Below, one piece after another: positions 9,107 through 17,580 of a stretch of 64,000 bases of DNA (within the stretch, counting starts at the first letter, position 1; every line of letters begins with the position of its first letter). The notes under the pieces are model-generated. The model saw nothing but the letters and a program-made list of their open reading frames with translations, was not told the origin of the DNA and searched no databases. This stretch comes from Bacteroidales bacterium (GTDB lineage Bacteria; Bacteroidota; Bacteroidia; Bacteroidales; JAFGXI01): positions 62,001 to 126,000 of the forward strand of contig JAFGXI010000013.1 of NCBI GenBank assembly GCA_016936665.1. The letters are read 5' to 3'. Made by a program: the position numbers and the translations under genes.

Positions 9107-11023
9107 TTATTTTTTCTTTAATGATACTACTTCTCTATAGTTCTTCTTAACTACATCTAAGAAATCGTTTATTAAGTAAAACTGATCCTTATCGAGTTGT
9201 AAAGTGCTATAAGAAGCATACAAATGATATATAATCGCATTATCTTTCTTTTCGTATTCGATGTCTAACTGATAATATTCATTTTTATAATGTTCGTTTT
9301 GCGGAAGGTAATCTACCACATAACCTTCAGGAATTTTTAATTCGAAGACATATCGATAAGAATTTTCCATACCGAATCGCATTAAATACGGATGATCTGC
9401 TTTGATTTTATCGTGTAATATGCTTTTAAAAATATTCATATTTACGTATATATTTTCAGCAGCCAGTTGAACATAACTGCCTATCTCAAAGTCGTACAAA
9501 TATGTTAAAACATGTTGCTCGTCGTCTACTTTTTCGCTTGCTTTTTTAACAACGAACTTGTTATTTCCGCGTTCGACATAACCATTAATAAACTTGATTC
9601 GTTTAGTTTCGTCGGCTAAGCTCTCTGTTCTATTTTTAACGATCTCGTAGTAATACCCTTTAAAATCGATTTTACCTTTACCAACCAAATTATTGCCTGC
9701 AATTTCCATTTTAATAGAATCTTGCTGTTGGTTAAGCTCTGCTTTAATAATTGGTACTTTTTTAATTTCGTAATGATCGTCGAAAAAAATCAAAGCTTCT
9801 TTACCTTGCGTAAAAGACGAGGGAACCCCAAAAGGTACTAAGTGATTTGTTGCATCGAGAAATATATAATCTCCTTTTGGATCGATATAGGTTAAAATCA
9901 TATGATTATCGACTAAAGGAGATGGAATTTCATCGTAAGTGTAAGGCAAATCTCCGGTTCCAATTAAGGTTAAATGAGACTGTATTCCCACGGCATCTAG
10001 CATATTATGTAAAATATTAGCCATGCCTTTACAGTCGCCATATTTATTTTTATAAACAAGACCAGCGCATTCGGGGACAAAGCCTCCTAAGCCTACTTCG
10101 ATGGCAACATAATGAATGTTTTTTTGCACCCACTTAAAAATAGCTTTTACTTTATCTTCTTCGTTTTCGAACGGAGCTGTGAGTTCTTTTGACATAGCTA
10201 TTAGGGCACTATCCGGAGAGCAACTTGTATTCAATAATGAATGATTCCAGCGGTACAAATCTTCGATGGATTGTAAGACTGGTTTCTTTTCTCCTTCGCA
10301 GGTGTACGACTTGATATAGGGGACAATATGTGGCACAACATAACGTATGGGAGGCATATTGTCTTCGTAACGTATCCCTTTTATGTTTTCGGCTTCAAAA
10401 GTGATTAAGTTTCTCCCCTTTTTGTGCTGAAAACTACTATCTATTTGCACAGCATCGGTATTGAATTTTGCAAAACCAATATTTACGTTTTCATCAGCAT
10501 CAATGACTAATCGAACCTTTGCGTAAGGATAAAAATGCTGAAAAAACTGCCCTGAAATTAATCTCGGTTCTTTTTCGATGTATTCGCATTTTAAATTACT
10601 TATTGCATTTTCTCTTAATTGAGGATAAACAAAGACATGCGTTTTAACATCGTCGTAAAAAATATCCTCATCGATTAACCGTTTCTCTGTAATCTCGTTT
10701 GTTTTTATTTTTTTATATTTTTTACCGTCCGGGATTTCGCTGTAAACCTCTATCGATTCCAAGGACTTAAAGTCTGAGGTTGTAATCTGATCTTCAGCAT
10801 AGGCTTGAGCACGATTATCGGTATAAAAAGAACGATTAATTTCATTTTTAACAACTAATAGTTCACCATTCTTAATATCGATTTTATAAACAACTTCATC
10901 TAACAATACAATTTTTGACTCTCCTTTAAAGGTATCTTTTAAAGCCATTAAAACAGGATCGGTCTGAGCAAAAATCAATTCTGCTATAAAAAAACTAAAA
11001 ACAAACCCTACGATCTTCATCAT
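9107..11023 (-). CDS. Secreted DUF3857 / transglutaminase-like protein, triad intact
   Basis: A 638-residue exported protein with a signal peptide ending near FAQ (about 20), a DUF3857 domain (about 45-260) and a transglutaminase core. The catalytic Cys is in KYGDCKGMANIL (about residue 335), the His in DNHMILTY (about 374) and the Asp in FLDATNH (about 390), so all three triad positions are filled. The fold can be a protease, amidase or cross-linker; the substrate is not known. A C-terminal beta domain follows. Its stop is 14 nt from the ATG of the inactive paralogue, so the two form an operon. The start is MMK at 11023 or the second ATG 3 nt later. Confidence 0.88.
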   Translation of the reverse strand: MMKIVGFVFSFFIAELIFAQTDPVLMALKDTFKGESKIVLLDEVVYKIDIKNGELLVVKNEINRSFYTDNRAQAYAEDQITTSDFKSLESIEVYSEIPDGKKYKKIKTNEITEKRLIDEDIFYDDVKTHVFVYPQLRENAISNLKCEYIEKEPRLISGQFFQHFYPYAKVRLVIDADENVNIGFAKFNTDAVQIDSSFQHKKGRNLITFEAENIKGIRYEDNMPPIRYVVPHIVPYIKSYTCEGEKKPVLQSIEDLYRWNHSLLNTSCSPDSALIAMSKELTAPFENEEDKVKAIFKWVQKNIHYVAIEVGLGGFVPECAGLVYKNKYGDCKGMANILHNMLDAVGIQSHLTLIGTGDLPYTYDEIPSPLVDNHMILTYIDPKGDYIFLDATNHLVPFGVPSSFTQGKEALIFFDDHYEIKKVPIIKAELNQQQDSIKMEIAGNNLVGKGKIDFKGYYYEIVKNRTESLADETKRIKFINGYVERGNNKFVVKKASEKVDDEQHVLTYLYDFEIGSYVQLAAENIYVNMNIFKSILHDKIKADHPYLMRFGMENSYRYVFELKIPEGYVVDYLPQNEHYKNEYYQLDIEYEKKDNAIIYHLYASYSTLQLDKDQFYLINDFLDVVKKNYREVVSLKKK

Positions 11024-11102
11024 TTTATAATTTTAATAACTAAAGTAAGTCAAATCATTCTTTTTTTTTGAATCTATTATATCAACAGGTTCAATGAATG
11101 AT

Positions 11103-12281
11103 TTACTTGATTATTTTAACCATATCGCCATAAAAATACTCGTATTCGTGAATTAGCATGCCTTTATTATCGAATACCTTGTATGTGCCACAAAAGAATC
11201 CTTGTTTGGCTTCGTACGATTTTTTGAGCTTTCCATTGGAATAAAACTCCGATTGTTGACCATCTAACTTGCCTTGTGAATAGTTAAATTCATTCATAAG
11301 TGTGCCATCGGGGTAAAATTCTTTCAATACGCCATTGTATTCGTCGTTTTCAAAAATCATGACACTATATAGATTGCCATTGGAATAATACTTTTTGTAC
11401 TCCCCTTCCAGCCATCCGTTTCTCAAAGTAAAGCTTCTTGCCAACTGTCCGTTTTTAAAATAAACCTTAACTTCGGCTGTTTCTTTTTCGATTGGGATTG
11501 ATTTTATACCTTCTGCTGAATTGAACTGAATTTCTATTAGCGTTCCTTCTTTGTATATTCTAGTATGATCATATTCACCGGCATAATTGTAATACTTGGC
11601 TTCTCCTTCCAATTCGCCGTATTTATATTCAGCATCGAACTCTACATTTCCGTTGTCTACATAAGTAATACTCTTGCCATTTAAGCTTCCGTTTTTATAA
11701 TTATTCTTTTTAAGCAACTTTCCATTTTCGAAATAATCTTTCCACTCGCCATCTTTATCGCCATAATTATAGTTGCCTTCTGTTTCTAATTTACCATTGA
11801 TGTAATACCATTTCCAAAGACCTTCTCTCCTTCCTCTAAAATACTGGCCTTCTGCTCTAACTTTTCCATTCGGATAGTACACTTTATATGTGCCATGAAT
11901 TGAATTATTAACCAATTCGTATGTATACATGATTTGATCTGACCCCGAAAAATGACGAACAACTGTACCATTACCATTTTTAAATATTACAGAATCTGAA
12001 CATACGCCATCGGCATTATAGAAATACTGTTCCGCAATGGTTCCTTCTTCGTATTTTTGCTTTTTATAAATTTGTCCGTTTGGGGTATATTCTATGTTGT
12101 AACCATGAATTTCGCCATTCAGAAAGTAAGTTGTTTCTTTAATTGTGCCATCTAAAAAGTACTCTTTAAGAGGTCCTATTGCTATGGCATTGTAGTAATA
12201 ACCTTCTTTAGTAATTTGTCCATTCGGAGACTTTCTATAAAAATAACCCCAGTCTTTATCATTTTTGAAAGCTTCGTACAT
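11103..12281 (-). CDS. MORN-repeat protein, 3' part of a gene split by an in-frame TAA
   Basis: This segment has 392 residues from its first ATG and consists wholly of about 22-residue MORN_2 repeats (patterns such as YYSNGNLYSVMIFENDEYNG). It has no signal peptide. Reading upstream in the same frame, the repeat pattern continues without a break through 12282-12392 up to a TAA at 12393-12395, beyond which the 668-residue TPR+MORN protein continues in the same frame. I therefore read it as the C-terminal 40% of one roughly 1098-residue protein. Internal initiation at 12281 would begin in the middle of a repeat, so separate translation is doubtful. Function is unknown; MORN_2 proteins may bind lipids or proteins. 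Confidence 0.75.
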   Translation of the reverse strand: MYEAFKNDKDWGYFYRKSPNGQITKEGYYYNAIAIGPLKEYFLDGTIKETTYFLNGEIHGYNIEYTPNGQIYKKQKYEEGTIAEQYFYNADGVCSDSVIFKNGNGTVVRHFSGSDQIMYTYELVNNSIHGTYKVYYPNGKVRAEGQYFRGRREGLWKWYYINGKLETEGNYNYGDKDGEWKDYFENGKLLKKNNYKNGSLNGKSITYVDNGNVEFDAEYKYGELEGEAKYYNYAGEYDHTRIYKEGTLIEIQFNSAEGIKSIPIEKETAEVKVYFKNGQLARSFTLRNGWLEGEYKKYYSNGNLYSVMIFENDEYNGVLKEFYPDGTLMNEFNYSQGKLDGQQSEFYSNGKLKKSYEAKQGFFCGTYKVFDNKGMLIHEYEYFYGDMVKIIK

Positions 12282-12392
12282 ACTTACATTTCCATTCGGG
12301 TAATAATGATAAACATCACCGTCGACATCGCCATCTTTGAAGCTTTTAACAGTTTCTAGTTGCCCATTTTTGTCGTAGTATGACCATTTACC

Positions 12393-12395
12393 TTA
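12393..12395 (-). other. In-frame TAA interrupting one TPR+MORN gene (11103-14399)
   Basis: The codons before are GGT-ACC/AAA-type repeat codons ending KYN, and those after read GKWSYYDKNGQL. Aligned with a neighbouring repeat (EGNYNYGDKDGEW), the stop falls in the slot usually holding E, D or N before G. A single base change such as GAA to TAA explains it. It is codon 669 of an otherwise open 1099-codon frame. Confidence 0.75.
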
Positions 12396-14399
12396 ATTAT
12401 ATTTGGTTCCAAATTCACCTTCGGTCGATTTGATGCCATTTTTATGATAGCCTTCGAATGCAAATGTTCCAAAACGTCTTTTATCTTCGTGGATAATCTT
12501 GCCTTGCTTGTCGTAATAACGATATGCAACCACTTCACCTTTTTTATAATCGAGCTCATAATACACTTCGCCTGAATCGTAAAACTCTTTATATACGCCA
12601 TTTTTCTTGCCTTCTTCATCGTATTCCGCTTGCGAGAAAAGCGTTCCGTCAATATTATAAACCGAATATGTTCCAATCATTATCCCTGCCTTATATTGGC
12701 CTTTTTCGTTCAGCACACCATTGTCGAAATACTCAATATATTCGCCATTGCGCTCACCATCTGTATAATTTTGAATCGCTCTAATCTGACCATTTCGATG
12801 ATAGACTGTATCTACTCCTTCTAACTTATCTAACTTATAATTTGCAACTTCATAGATTTGTCCATTATTATAATATTCAACATATCGGCCTTCTGCTTTC
12901 CCATCGGTAAAATTGATTACGGAATAAAGAGGTCCGCTCTCGAAATATTTTTTTCTTTCGCCTTGTAGCTGTTTATCTTTTACAAACATTATTGTAGATG
13001 GAGACCCTGAATTGTGATAATAACGGACTTCGCCATCGAGCGCATCGTCTTTTACACTATAAAAAACAGTTGGTCTTCCGTATCTTGAATACTGAATTAA
13101 AGAATCTTGCAAAACCCCATTTTTGTAGTAATCGACTTCTTTTAAATTTCCGTTAGGATAGTAAGAAATCTTTTCACCTTCGAAAAGGCCATCTTTGTTA
13201 TAACTCATGGTACTTAATAAGTTGCCATCGGGGTAATAACTTTCGGCATAACCTTGCACTTTCCCTTCTTCGTTTACATGTCCTATAAAGCTTATAGCAA
13301 AACCGCCATTAGCTCTGTAAACCGAAATATCTTTATACTCTGACTTTTCGAAAGGTAACAAAAAGACACGATGATTATCGTCTAGTTTGTTGGTCACCCA
13401 AGAGATAAAGGCTTTTACTTTTGAAACATTTGAGTTGATAATTTTTTGATGTTTGTCGCTTGTGCTCGATTGCATTATGTAATATGAATAAGCTTCGAAC
13501 TGGTTTTCTTTAATAATGTCGATAAAGGTCGGCGCATAGGTTTGATACCAAAATTTATCGTTGGGTTTTATTTTAGAAAGCTCCTGAAATAACAGATAAG
13601 ATTGTTTTATCAAAGGTAACTGAATCTTCGTTTTAACTTTAAATTTTTTATCTAATGCAACATAATTTTCCAGTAGTAAATTGATTTCAGAAAAATCCTC
13701 GCCATTCATCAAATCGATACCCTGAGGTTTGATATCCGACTTATAATTTGTTGTAACCAAATCGTTTAACAAAGACAACACATGATTAGAGCTATTGCTA
13801 TTAGGAGAAATGGTTAGGTATGCATTTAAAGCCATTGCCGCCAAAGCAGTTTGTCCCTCGTTGATGGCTAAAGTGGCTATCTGATAATGAACTTTTGCAT
13901 AAACAGGATTTATTTTAATTACCATTTTGAATGCATCTAAAGCTTCATTATACTTCTCAAGTTTAGTGCTAGAAAAGCCAATGTTATAGTACAAGTAATA
14001 ACTATAAGGAAATGTCTTAATAGCTTCTTTATATAAATCGATAGCATTTTGATATTGCTCTAAATTATCGTAGCAAGAGCCCATATTCATGTAAAACTCT
14101 TGATTAAAGAAAATCCCTTTTTTCAATGCTGCTTTTCCATATTCGACAGCTTCTTGGTATTTCTCGAGCTGATAGTAGGTTAAAATTACTTCTGCAGCAA
14201 CTGTTGGGTATAAGGTATCAGACTCCGGAATGGCTAAATAACACTTTAAAGCTTTTTCAAACTTTTCGTTGTCGTAATATTCTATTCCCTTTTTAAGAGT
14301 ATCGCTGTAATTCAACACATCATTAACAGGTTCTTTTTGGGCTTGGGAGAGTTGGAATAGAATTAAAAGAAACGGAAATAATGCAATTAGTTTTTTCAT
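12393..14399 (-). CDS. TPR + MORN-repeat secreted protein, 5' part of the interrupted gene
   Basis: This part has 668 residues from the ATG at 14397-14399 (MKKLIALFPFLLILFQLSQA, a clear signal peptide); a TTG 9 nt upstream is less likely. Residues about 30-210 are tetratricopeptide repeats (for example YQNAIDLYKEAIKTFPYSYY and YNEALDAFKMVIKINPVYA). Residues 210-360 are a less repetitive linker, and 370 onward are MORN_2 repeats. The protein stops at TAA 12393 within a repeat, and the same frame stays open for another 430 codons to 11103. It is probably an envelope or periplasmic scaffold; the function is unknown. A related partial MORN gene is at 1-707. Confidence 0.8.
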   Translation of the reverse strand: MKKLIALFPFLLILFQLSQAQKEPVNDVLNYSDTLKKGIEYYDNEKFEKALKCYLAIPESDTLYPTVAAEVILTYYQLEKYQEAVEYGKAALKKGIFFNQEFYMNMGSCYDNLEQYQNAIDLYKEAIKTFPYSYYLYYNIGFSSTKLEKYNEALDAFKMVIKINPVYAKVHYQIATLAINEGQTALAAMALNAYLTISPNSNSSNHVLSLLNDLVTTNYKSDIKPQGIDLMNGEDFSEINLLLENYVALDKKFKVKTKIQLPLIKQSYLLFQELSKIKPNDKFWYQTYAPTFIDIIKENQFEAYSYYIMQSSTSDKHQKIINSNVSKVKAFISWVTNKLDDNHRVFLLPFEKSEYKDISVYRANGGFAISFIGHVNEEGKVQGYAESYYPDGNLLSTMSYNKDGLFEGEKISYYPNGNLKEVDYYKNGVLQDSLIQYSRYGRPTVFYSVKDDALDGEVRYYHNSGSPSTIMFVKDKQLQGERKKYFESGPLYSVINFTDGKAEGRYVEYYNNGQIYEVANYKLDKLEGVDTVYHRNGQIRAIQNYTDGERNGEYIEYFDNGVLNEKGQYKAGIMIGTYSVYNIDGTLFSQAEYDEEGKKNGVYKEFYDSGEVYYELDYKKGEVVAYRYYDKQGKIIHEDKRRFGTFAFEGYHKNGIKSTEGEFGTKYN

Positions 14400-14490
14400 A
14401 ATGTACAATTTATGTTAAAAAAATTAAAAATATATAAAGTGAGCCGCACCTACAAAAGAATCACACAATATCGAATCAATTGTGGCAGAT

Positions 14491-14958
14491 TTAAAGTTTA
14501 AAAATCAAACTAAGGATTTCTTGAAGCATTTTAGCATCTATTTCATCGAATGCAGCAAAGCTCTGGCTATCGATATCTAAAACTGCAATAATTTCAGATT
14601 TAGAATTAATTAAAGGAACTACAAGTTCTGAGTTCGAACGGCTATCGCAGGCAATATGGTCGGGAAACTGATGTACATCTTTAACAATAATTGGTTTAGC
14701 TTGGTTAAATGCCGCCCAACAAACCCCTTTGTTTCTTGCTAAAATTTGGCAAGCCAATGGACCTTGATATGGCCCAACTATTAATTGCTCGTCTTTATAA
14801 ATATAGAAGCCTGTCCAAAAATAATAATCGAATTTATGATGTAAAACAGCAACCAAAGTCGCCATTCTTGCTATTAAATCGTTAGGCTCTTTCATCAAAG
14901 CTGAGATTTGATTATATATCCGCCTGTATCTAGCTTCTTTCTTCTCGGGACTCATCAT
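14491..14958 (-). CDS. msrC: Free methionine-(R)-sulfoxide reductase (GAF domain)
   Basis: A single cytoplasmic GAF domain of 155 residues that reduces free Met-R-sulfoxide. Family hallmarks are present in order: FWTGFYIYKDEQLIVGPYQG, then the three cysteines of the active site in LACQIL, GVCWAA and HIACDSRS, then SELVVPL and AVLDIDS. In E. coli the matching residues are Cys84, Cys94 and Cys118, and all three are kept here. The start is MMSPEKKEAR at 14958; an in-frame ATG at 14976 adds six residues that do not look conserved. It stands alone, divergent from mtgA. Confidence 0.92.
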   Translation of the reverse strand: MMSPEKKEARYRRIYNQISALMKEPNDLIARMATLVAVLHHKFDYYFWTGFYIYKDEQLIVGPYQGPLACQILARNKGVCWAAFNQAKPIIVKDVHQFPDHIACDSRSNSELVVPLINSKSEIIAVLDIDSQSFAAFDEIDAKMLQEILSLIFKL

Positions 14959-15082
14959 CGCACAAATGTAAGTCATTTATCAAAAGAAACTAAAAATAAG
15001 TGTTTCCGATATTAAAAAATTCTCATCGAATTGAATATTAAGTATGATAAAGTAGATTAGCTTTGCTATGTTTTTATGTTGA

Positions 15083-15790
15083 ATGATGAAAAAAATATTA
15101 TCAAAACTAGCACGAATATTATTCAAATTTTCAATTTGGTTTATTGCAATTAGTGTATTCTTTGTAATTATATTCAGATGGATTCCAATTCCATACACTC
15201 CACTTATGCTAATTCGTTCTTTTCAACACAACAGTAACAATAAGGACATCGAATTTAAAAAGACATGGGTTCCTTTAGAAAATATTTCTAAAGATTTGCA
15301 ATTGGCTGTGGTATGTACCGAAGATCAGAACTTTATTAAGCATAGTGGTTTCGATTTTGGAGCCATTAAAAAAGCGATGAAACATAACACGAAGAGTAAG
15401 CGAAAACGAGGCGCCAGCACCATTAGCCAACAAGTTGCTAAAAATGTTTTTTTGTGGCCGGGTAGGAATTGGATTAGAAAAGGTTTGGAAGTTTATTTTA
15501 CATTCTTGATAGAAACATTCTGGAGCAAAGAACGCATTATGGAGGTGTATCTGAATGTCGTAGAAATGGGACCCGGAATTTATGGTGCAGAAGCCGCATC
15601 TCAAAAATATTTTAACAAATCGGCTCAGAAGATTAGCAAATGGCAAGCAGCTGCAATTGCTTGCGTTCTTCCTAATCCACTAAAATATAGTGCCAATAAA
15701 CCTGGACAATACATGCAAAAACGCATCGATTGGACATTAAATCAAATGCGACTTTGGGGCGGAAAATTAGATTATCACCCAATAGAATAG
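15083..15790 (+). CDS. mtgA: Monofunctional biosynthetic peptidoglycan glycosyltransferase
   Basis: A 235-residue protein with one N-terminal membrane helix (about 10-35) and a single GT51 domain. It polymerises lipid II into glycan strands at the periplasmic face of the inner membrane. Visible GT51 motifs are EDQNFIKHSGFDF with the catalytic Glu (about residue 80), RGASTISQQVAKNVFLW (about 112-128), SKERIMEVYLNVVEMG with the second catalytic Glu (about 150), and YGAEAASQKYF. There is no transpeptidase domain, and the length is normal for MtgA. It stands alone and runs convergent with the tRNA-Ala gene. An ATG 3 nt downstream is equally possible. Confidence 0.95.
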   Translation: MMKKILSKLARILFKFSIWFIAISVFFVIIFRWIPIPYTPLMLIRSFQHNSNNKDIEFKKTWVPLENISKDLQLAVVCTEDQNFIKHSGFDFGAIKKAMKHNTKSKRKRGASTISQQVAKNVFLWPGRNWIRKGLEVYFTFLIETFWSKERIMEVYLNVVEMGPGIYGAEAASQKYFNKSAQKISKWQAAAIACVLPNPLKYSANKPGQYMQKRIDWTLNQMRLWGGKLDYHPIE

Positions 15791-15871
15791 GTTTTGAGCA
15801 AAAATGCGACTGATAATGTTGTCGTTTTTAATGAACAAAAGCTCTCAGTTTCCTGAAAGCTTTGTGTAATC

Positions 15872-15948
15872 TGGTGGAGAATAACGGAATCGAACCGTCG
15901 ACCTTTTGACTGCCAGTCAAACGCTCTAGCCAACTGAGCTAATCCCCC
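15872..15948 (-). tRNA. tRNA-Ala (anticodon GGC)
   Basis: A complete cloverleaf of 77 nt with an encoded CCA. The anticodon loop CTGGCAG gives GGC (codons GCC/GCU). The acceptor stem contains a G3-U70 wobble, the identity mark of alanine tRNA. Variable loop AGGTC, T-arm GACGG-TTCGATT-CCGTT. Confidence 0.97.
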
Positions 15949-15957
15949 AATGCGCTG

Positions 15958-15965
15958 CAAAAATA
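15958..15965 (-). promoter_or_regulatory. Predicted -7 box (TATTTTTG) for tRNA-Ala
   Basis: The minus strand reads TATTTTTG, an exact TAnnTTTG match, ending 9 nt before the first base of tRNA-Ala, the spacing expected for transcription beginning near the tRNA 5' end. Confidence 0.55.
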
Positions 15966-15976
15966 CAGCTTAATTT

Positions 15977-16198
15977 TTAATATTCGTCTTCGTTGAAGAA
16001 AAAATCGTCCTTACTAGGATAATCCGGCCAAATATCTTCAATACTATCATAGCTTTCTCCCTCGTCTTCAAGTTCTTGCAAATTTTCAATCACTTCTAAA
16101 GGAGCTCCCGAACGAATGGCATAATCAATCAACTCGTCTTTTGTCGCTGGCCATGGCGCGTCTTCTAATTTAGAGGCTAATTCTAAAGTCCAATACAT
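15977..16198 (-). CDS. DUF2795 small acidic protein
   Basis: A 73-residue acidic soluble protein, starting MYWTLELASKLEDAPWPATK. The DELIDYAIRSGAPLEVIENLQ helical stretch is the DUF2795 core, a domain of unknown function common in Bacteroidota as a conserved stand-alone protein of this size. The tail is very acidic and aromatic (WPDYPSKDDFFFNEDEY). It lies between tRNA-Ala and the cobalamin adenosyltransferase gene, all on the minus strand. No catalytic residues can be assigned. Confidence 0.85.
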   Translation of the reverse strand: MYWTLELASKLEDAPWPATKDELIDYAIRSGAPLEVIENLQELEDEGESYDSIEDIWPDYPSKDDFFFNEDEY

Positions 16199-16240
16199 AA
16201 TTAAAAGGGTTAAAATTTTGTGCGAAAGTAATAAAATTTA

Positions 16241-16795
16241 TCAATCTTCCAAATTTGGCTCCCAAAGAATTTCGATGACCTTCAAATCGACTGTTAATTT
16301 ACGCGATAACACGAAAAGATAATCTGAAAGACGGTTTAAATACTGTATAACAATAGGTTGAACCGGAGAAATTTCCGATAATTCGATCGATCTTCGTTCA
16401 GAACGTCTACAAATGGTTCTAGCCAAATGACAGTACGAAACAGTCGTATGTCCACCCGGTAAAACAAAGGCTTTTAATGGAGGAAGTTCTTCTTCAAATT
16501 CGTCAATACGTTGTTCCAACCATACGATATTGTGAGCTTTTAAAGCAGGTATTTTCTTTAAATCGAACGATTCGTCTGCCGCTAAAATAGCACCTAAAAC
16601 CATCAAATTATCCTGAATTTGAATGAGTTGATCTGTAATATTATCATCCGACTGGCCATCTCTTACTAGACCTATCGCTGCAATTAACTCATCTACAGTA
16701 CCATAAGCTTCAATTCTTGCGTGATGCTTTTTTACGCGTTTCCCTCCAATCAGGGAGGTCATTCCTTCGTCACCGGTCTTGGTATATACTTTCAT
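16241..16795 (-). CDS. Cob(I)alamin adenosyltransferase (PduO type)
   Basis: A 184-residue cytoplasmic enzyme that transfers the adenosyl group of ATP to cob(I)alamin to make coenzyme B12. The N-terminal ATP-binding motif is VYTKTGDEGMTSLIGGKRVKK-like (residues about 3-22). The conserved RTICRRSERR (about 128-137) supplies Arg and Glu residues of the active site, and LNRLSDYLFVLSR is near the end. The length matches PduO/MMAB proteins rather than CobA. I saw no B12 riboswitch upstream; the 60 nt before the ATG are plain AT-rich sequence. No other B12 gene is in the window. Confidence 0.94.
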   Translation of the reverse strand: MKVYTKTGDEGMTSLIGGKRVKKHHARIEAYGTVDELIAAIGLVRDGQSDDNITDQLIQIQDNLMVLGAILAADESFDLKKIPALKAHNIVWLEQRIDEFEEELPPLKAFVLPGGHTTVSYCHLARTICRRSERRSIELSEISPVQPIVIQYLNRLSDYLFVLSRKLTVDLKVIEILWEPNLED

Positions 16796-16856
16796 TATTG
16801 TATTTGCGTTTTTTGTTAAAACTTATCAACAATCTATAAAACGATGATTTTTGATA

Positions 16857-17558
16857 CTATAACACCGTTCTGTTTTCGTTGATTTCATCCATTTCGATTA
16901 GCCCATCTTTTAAACGAATAATCCGCTTTGCATGCGCTGCAATTTCATTTTCGTGGGTCACTAAAATAATGGTATTTCCGTTTTGATGAATATCTTCGAG
17001 CAAACGCATTATATCCACAGATGTTTTGCTGTCTAAATTTCCGGTTGGTTCGTCGGCTAATAGAATTGAAGGTTTATTTACCAAAGCACGAGCAATAGCA
17101 ACACGTTGCCTTTGTCCTCCGGAAAGTTCATTCGGTTTATGATGCATTCTATCTTCTAAACCTACCGATCGTAAAACTTCCTTTGCTCTATTTTCGCGTT
17201 CCTGTTTCGAAACACCTGCATATATTAATGGGAGAGCAACATTTTCTATAGCAGTTGATCTAGGTAATAAATTAAAGGTTTGAAAAATAAACCCAATCTC
17301 TTTGTTCCTAATTTCGGCCAATTGATTATCGGTTAATCCACTAACATTATGATTGTTAAGCTGGTAAAAACCTTCTGTTGGTGTATCTAAGCATCCAATT
17401 ATATTCATCAATGTTGATTTTCCTGAACCCGAAGCGCCCATAATGGCTACATATTCATTCTCATGAACATCTATAGAAACAGTTTGCAAAGCTTTTACAA
17501 GTTGTTGACCAACTACGTAATACTTTTTAATATCCTGAAGTGAAATAACTTTCTTCAT
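16857..17558 (-). CDS. ABC transporter ATP-binding protein (LolD/MacB-type)
   Basis: A 233-residue cytoplasmic ATPase with all motifs: Walker [10 protein letters not shown] (about 41-49), Q-loop FIFQTFNLL, signature [15 protein letters not shown] (about 142-156), Walker [13 protein letters not shown] (about 164-175) and H-loop VTHENE. The TGNLDSKT stretch after Walker B marks the LolCDE/MacB/FtsE class, which move lipoproteins or drugs using energy passed across the membrane. No permease gene is adjacent, so the partner cannot be named. The downstream lipoprotein gene (17581-18528) is on the same strand but lies upstream in transcription, with only 22 nt between. Confidence 0.9.
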   Translation of the reverse strand: MKKVISLQDIKKYYVVGQQLVKALQTVSIDVHENEYVAIMGASGSGKSTLMNIIGCLDTPTEGFYQLNNHNVSGLTDNQLAEIRNKEIGFIFQTFNLLPRSTAIENVALPLIYAGVSKQERENRAKEVLRSVGLEDRMHHKPNELSGGQRQRVAIARALVNKPSILLADEPTGNLDSKTSVDIMRLLEDIHQNGNTIILVTHENEIAAHAKRIIRLKDGLIEMDEINENRTVL

Positions 17559-17580
17559 ACGGCAAAGTTAATAAGCTCTT

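Noticed and set aside
12393..12395. Programmed recoding as selenocysteine or pyrrolysine
   Set aside because: The codon is TAA, not TGA or TAG, and no SECIS-like stem is evident; a plain nonsense change is simpler.
12356..12676. Minus-strand 106-residue frame in another phase over the MORN gene
   Set aside because: It overlaps the true repeat frame and has no repeat pattern of its own; it is a shadow.
15775..15960. A 61-residue minus-strand open frame covering tRNA-Ala
   Set aside because: It is a translation through the tRNA sequence (GGLAQLARAFDWQSKGRRFDS), a well-known false gene pattern.
16796..16856. Cobalamin riboswitch before the adenosyltransferase gene
   Set aside because: Only 61 nt of AT-rich sequence separate the genes, too short for a B12 aptamer with its G/C-rich conserved boxes.
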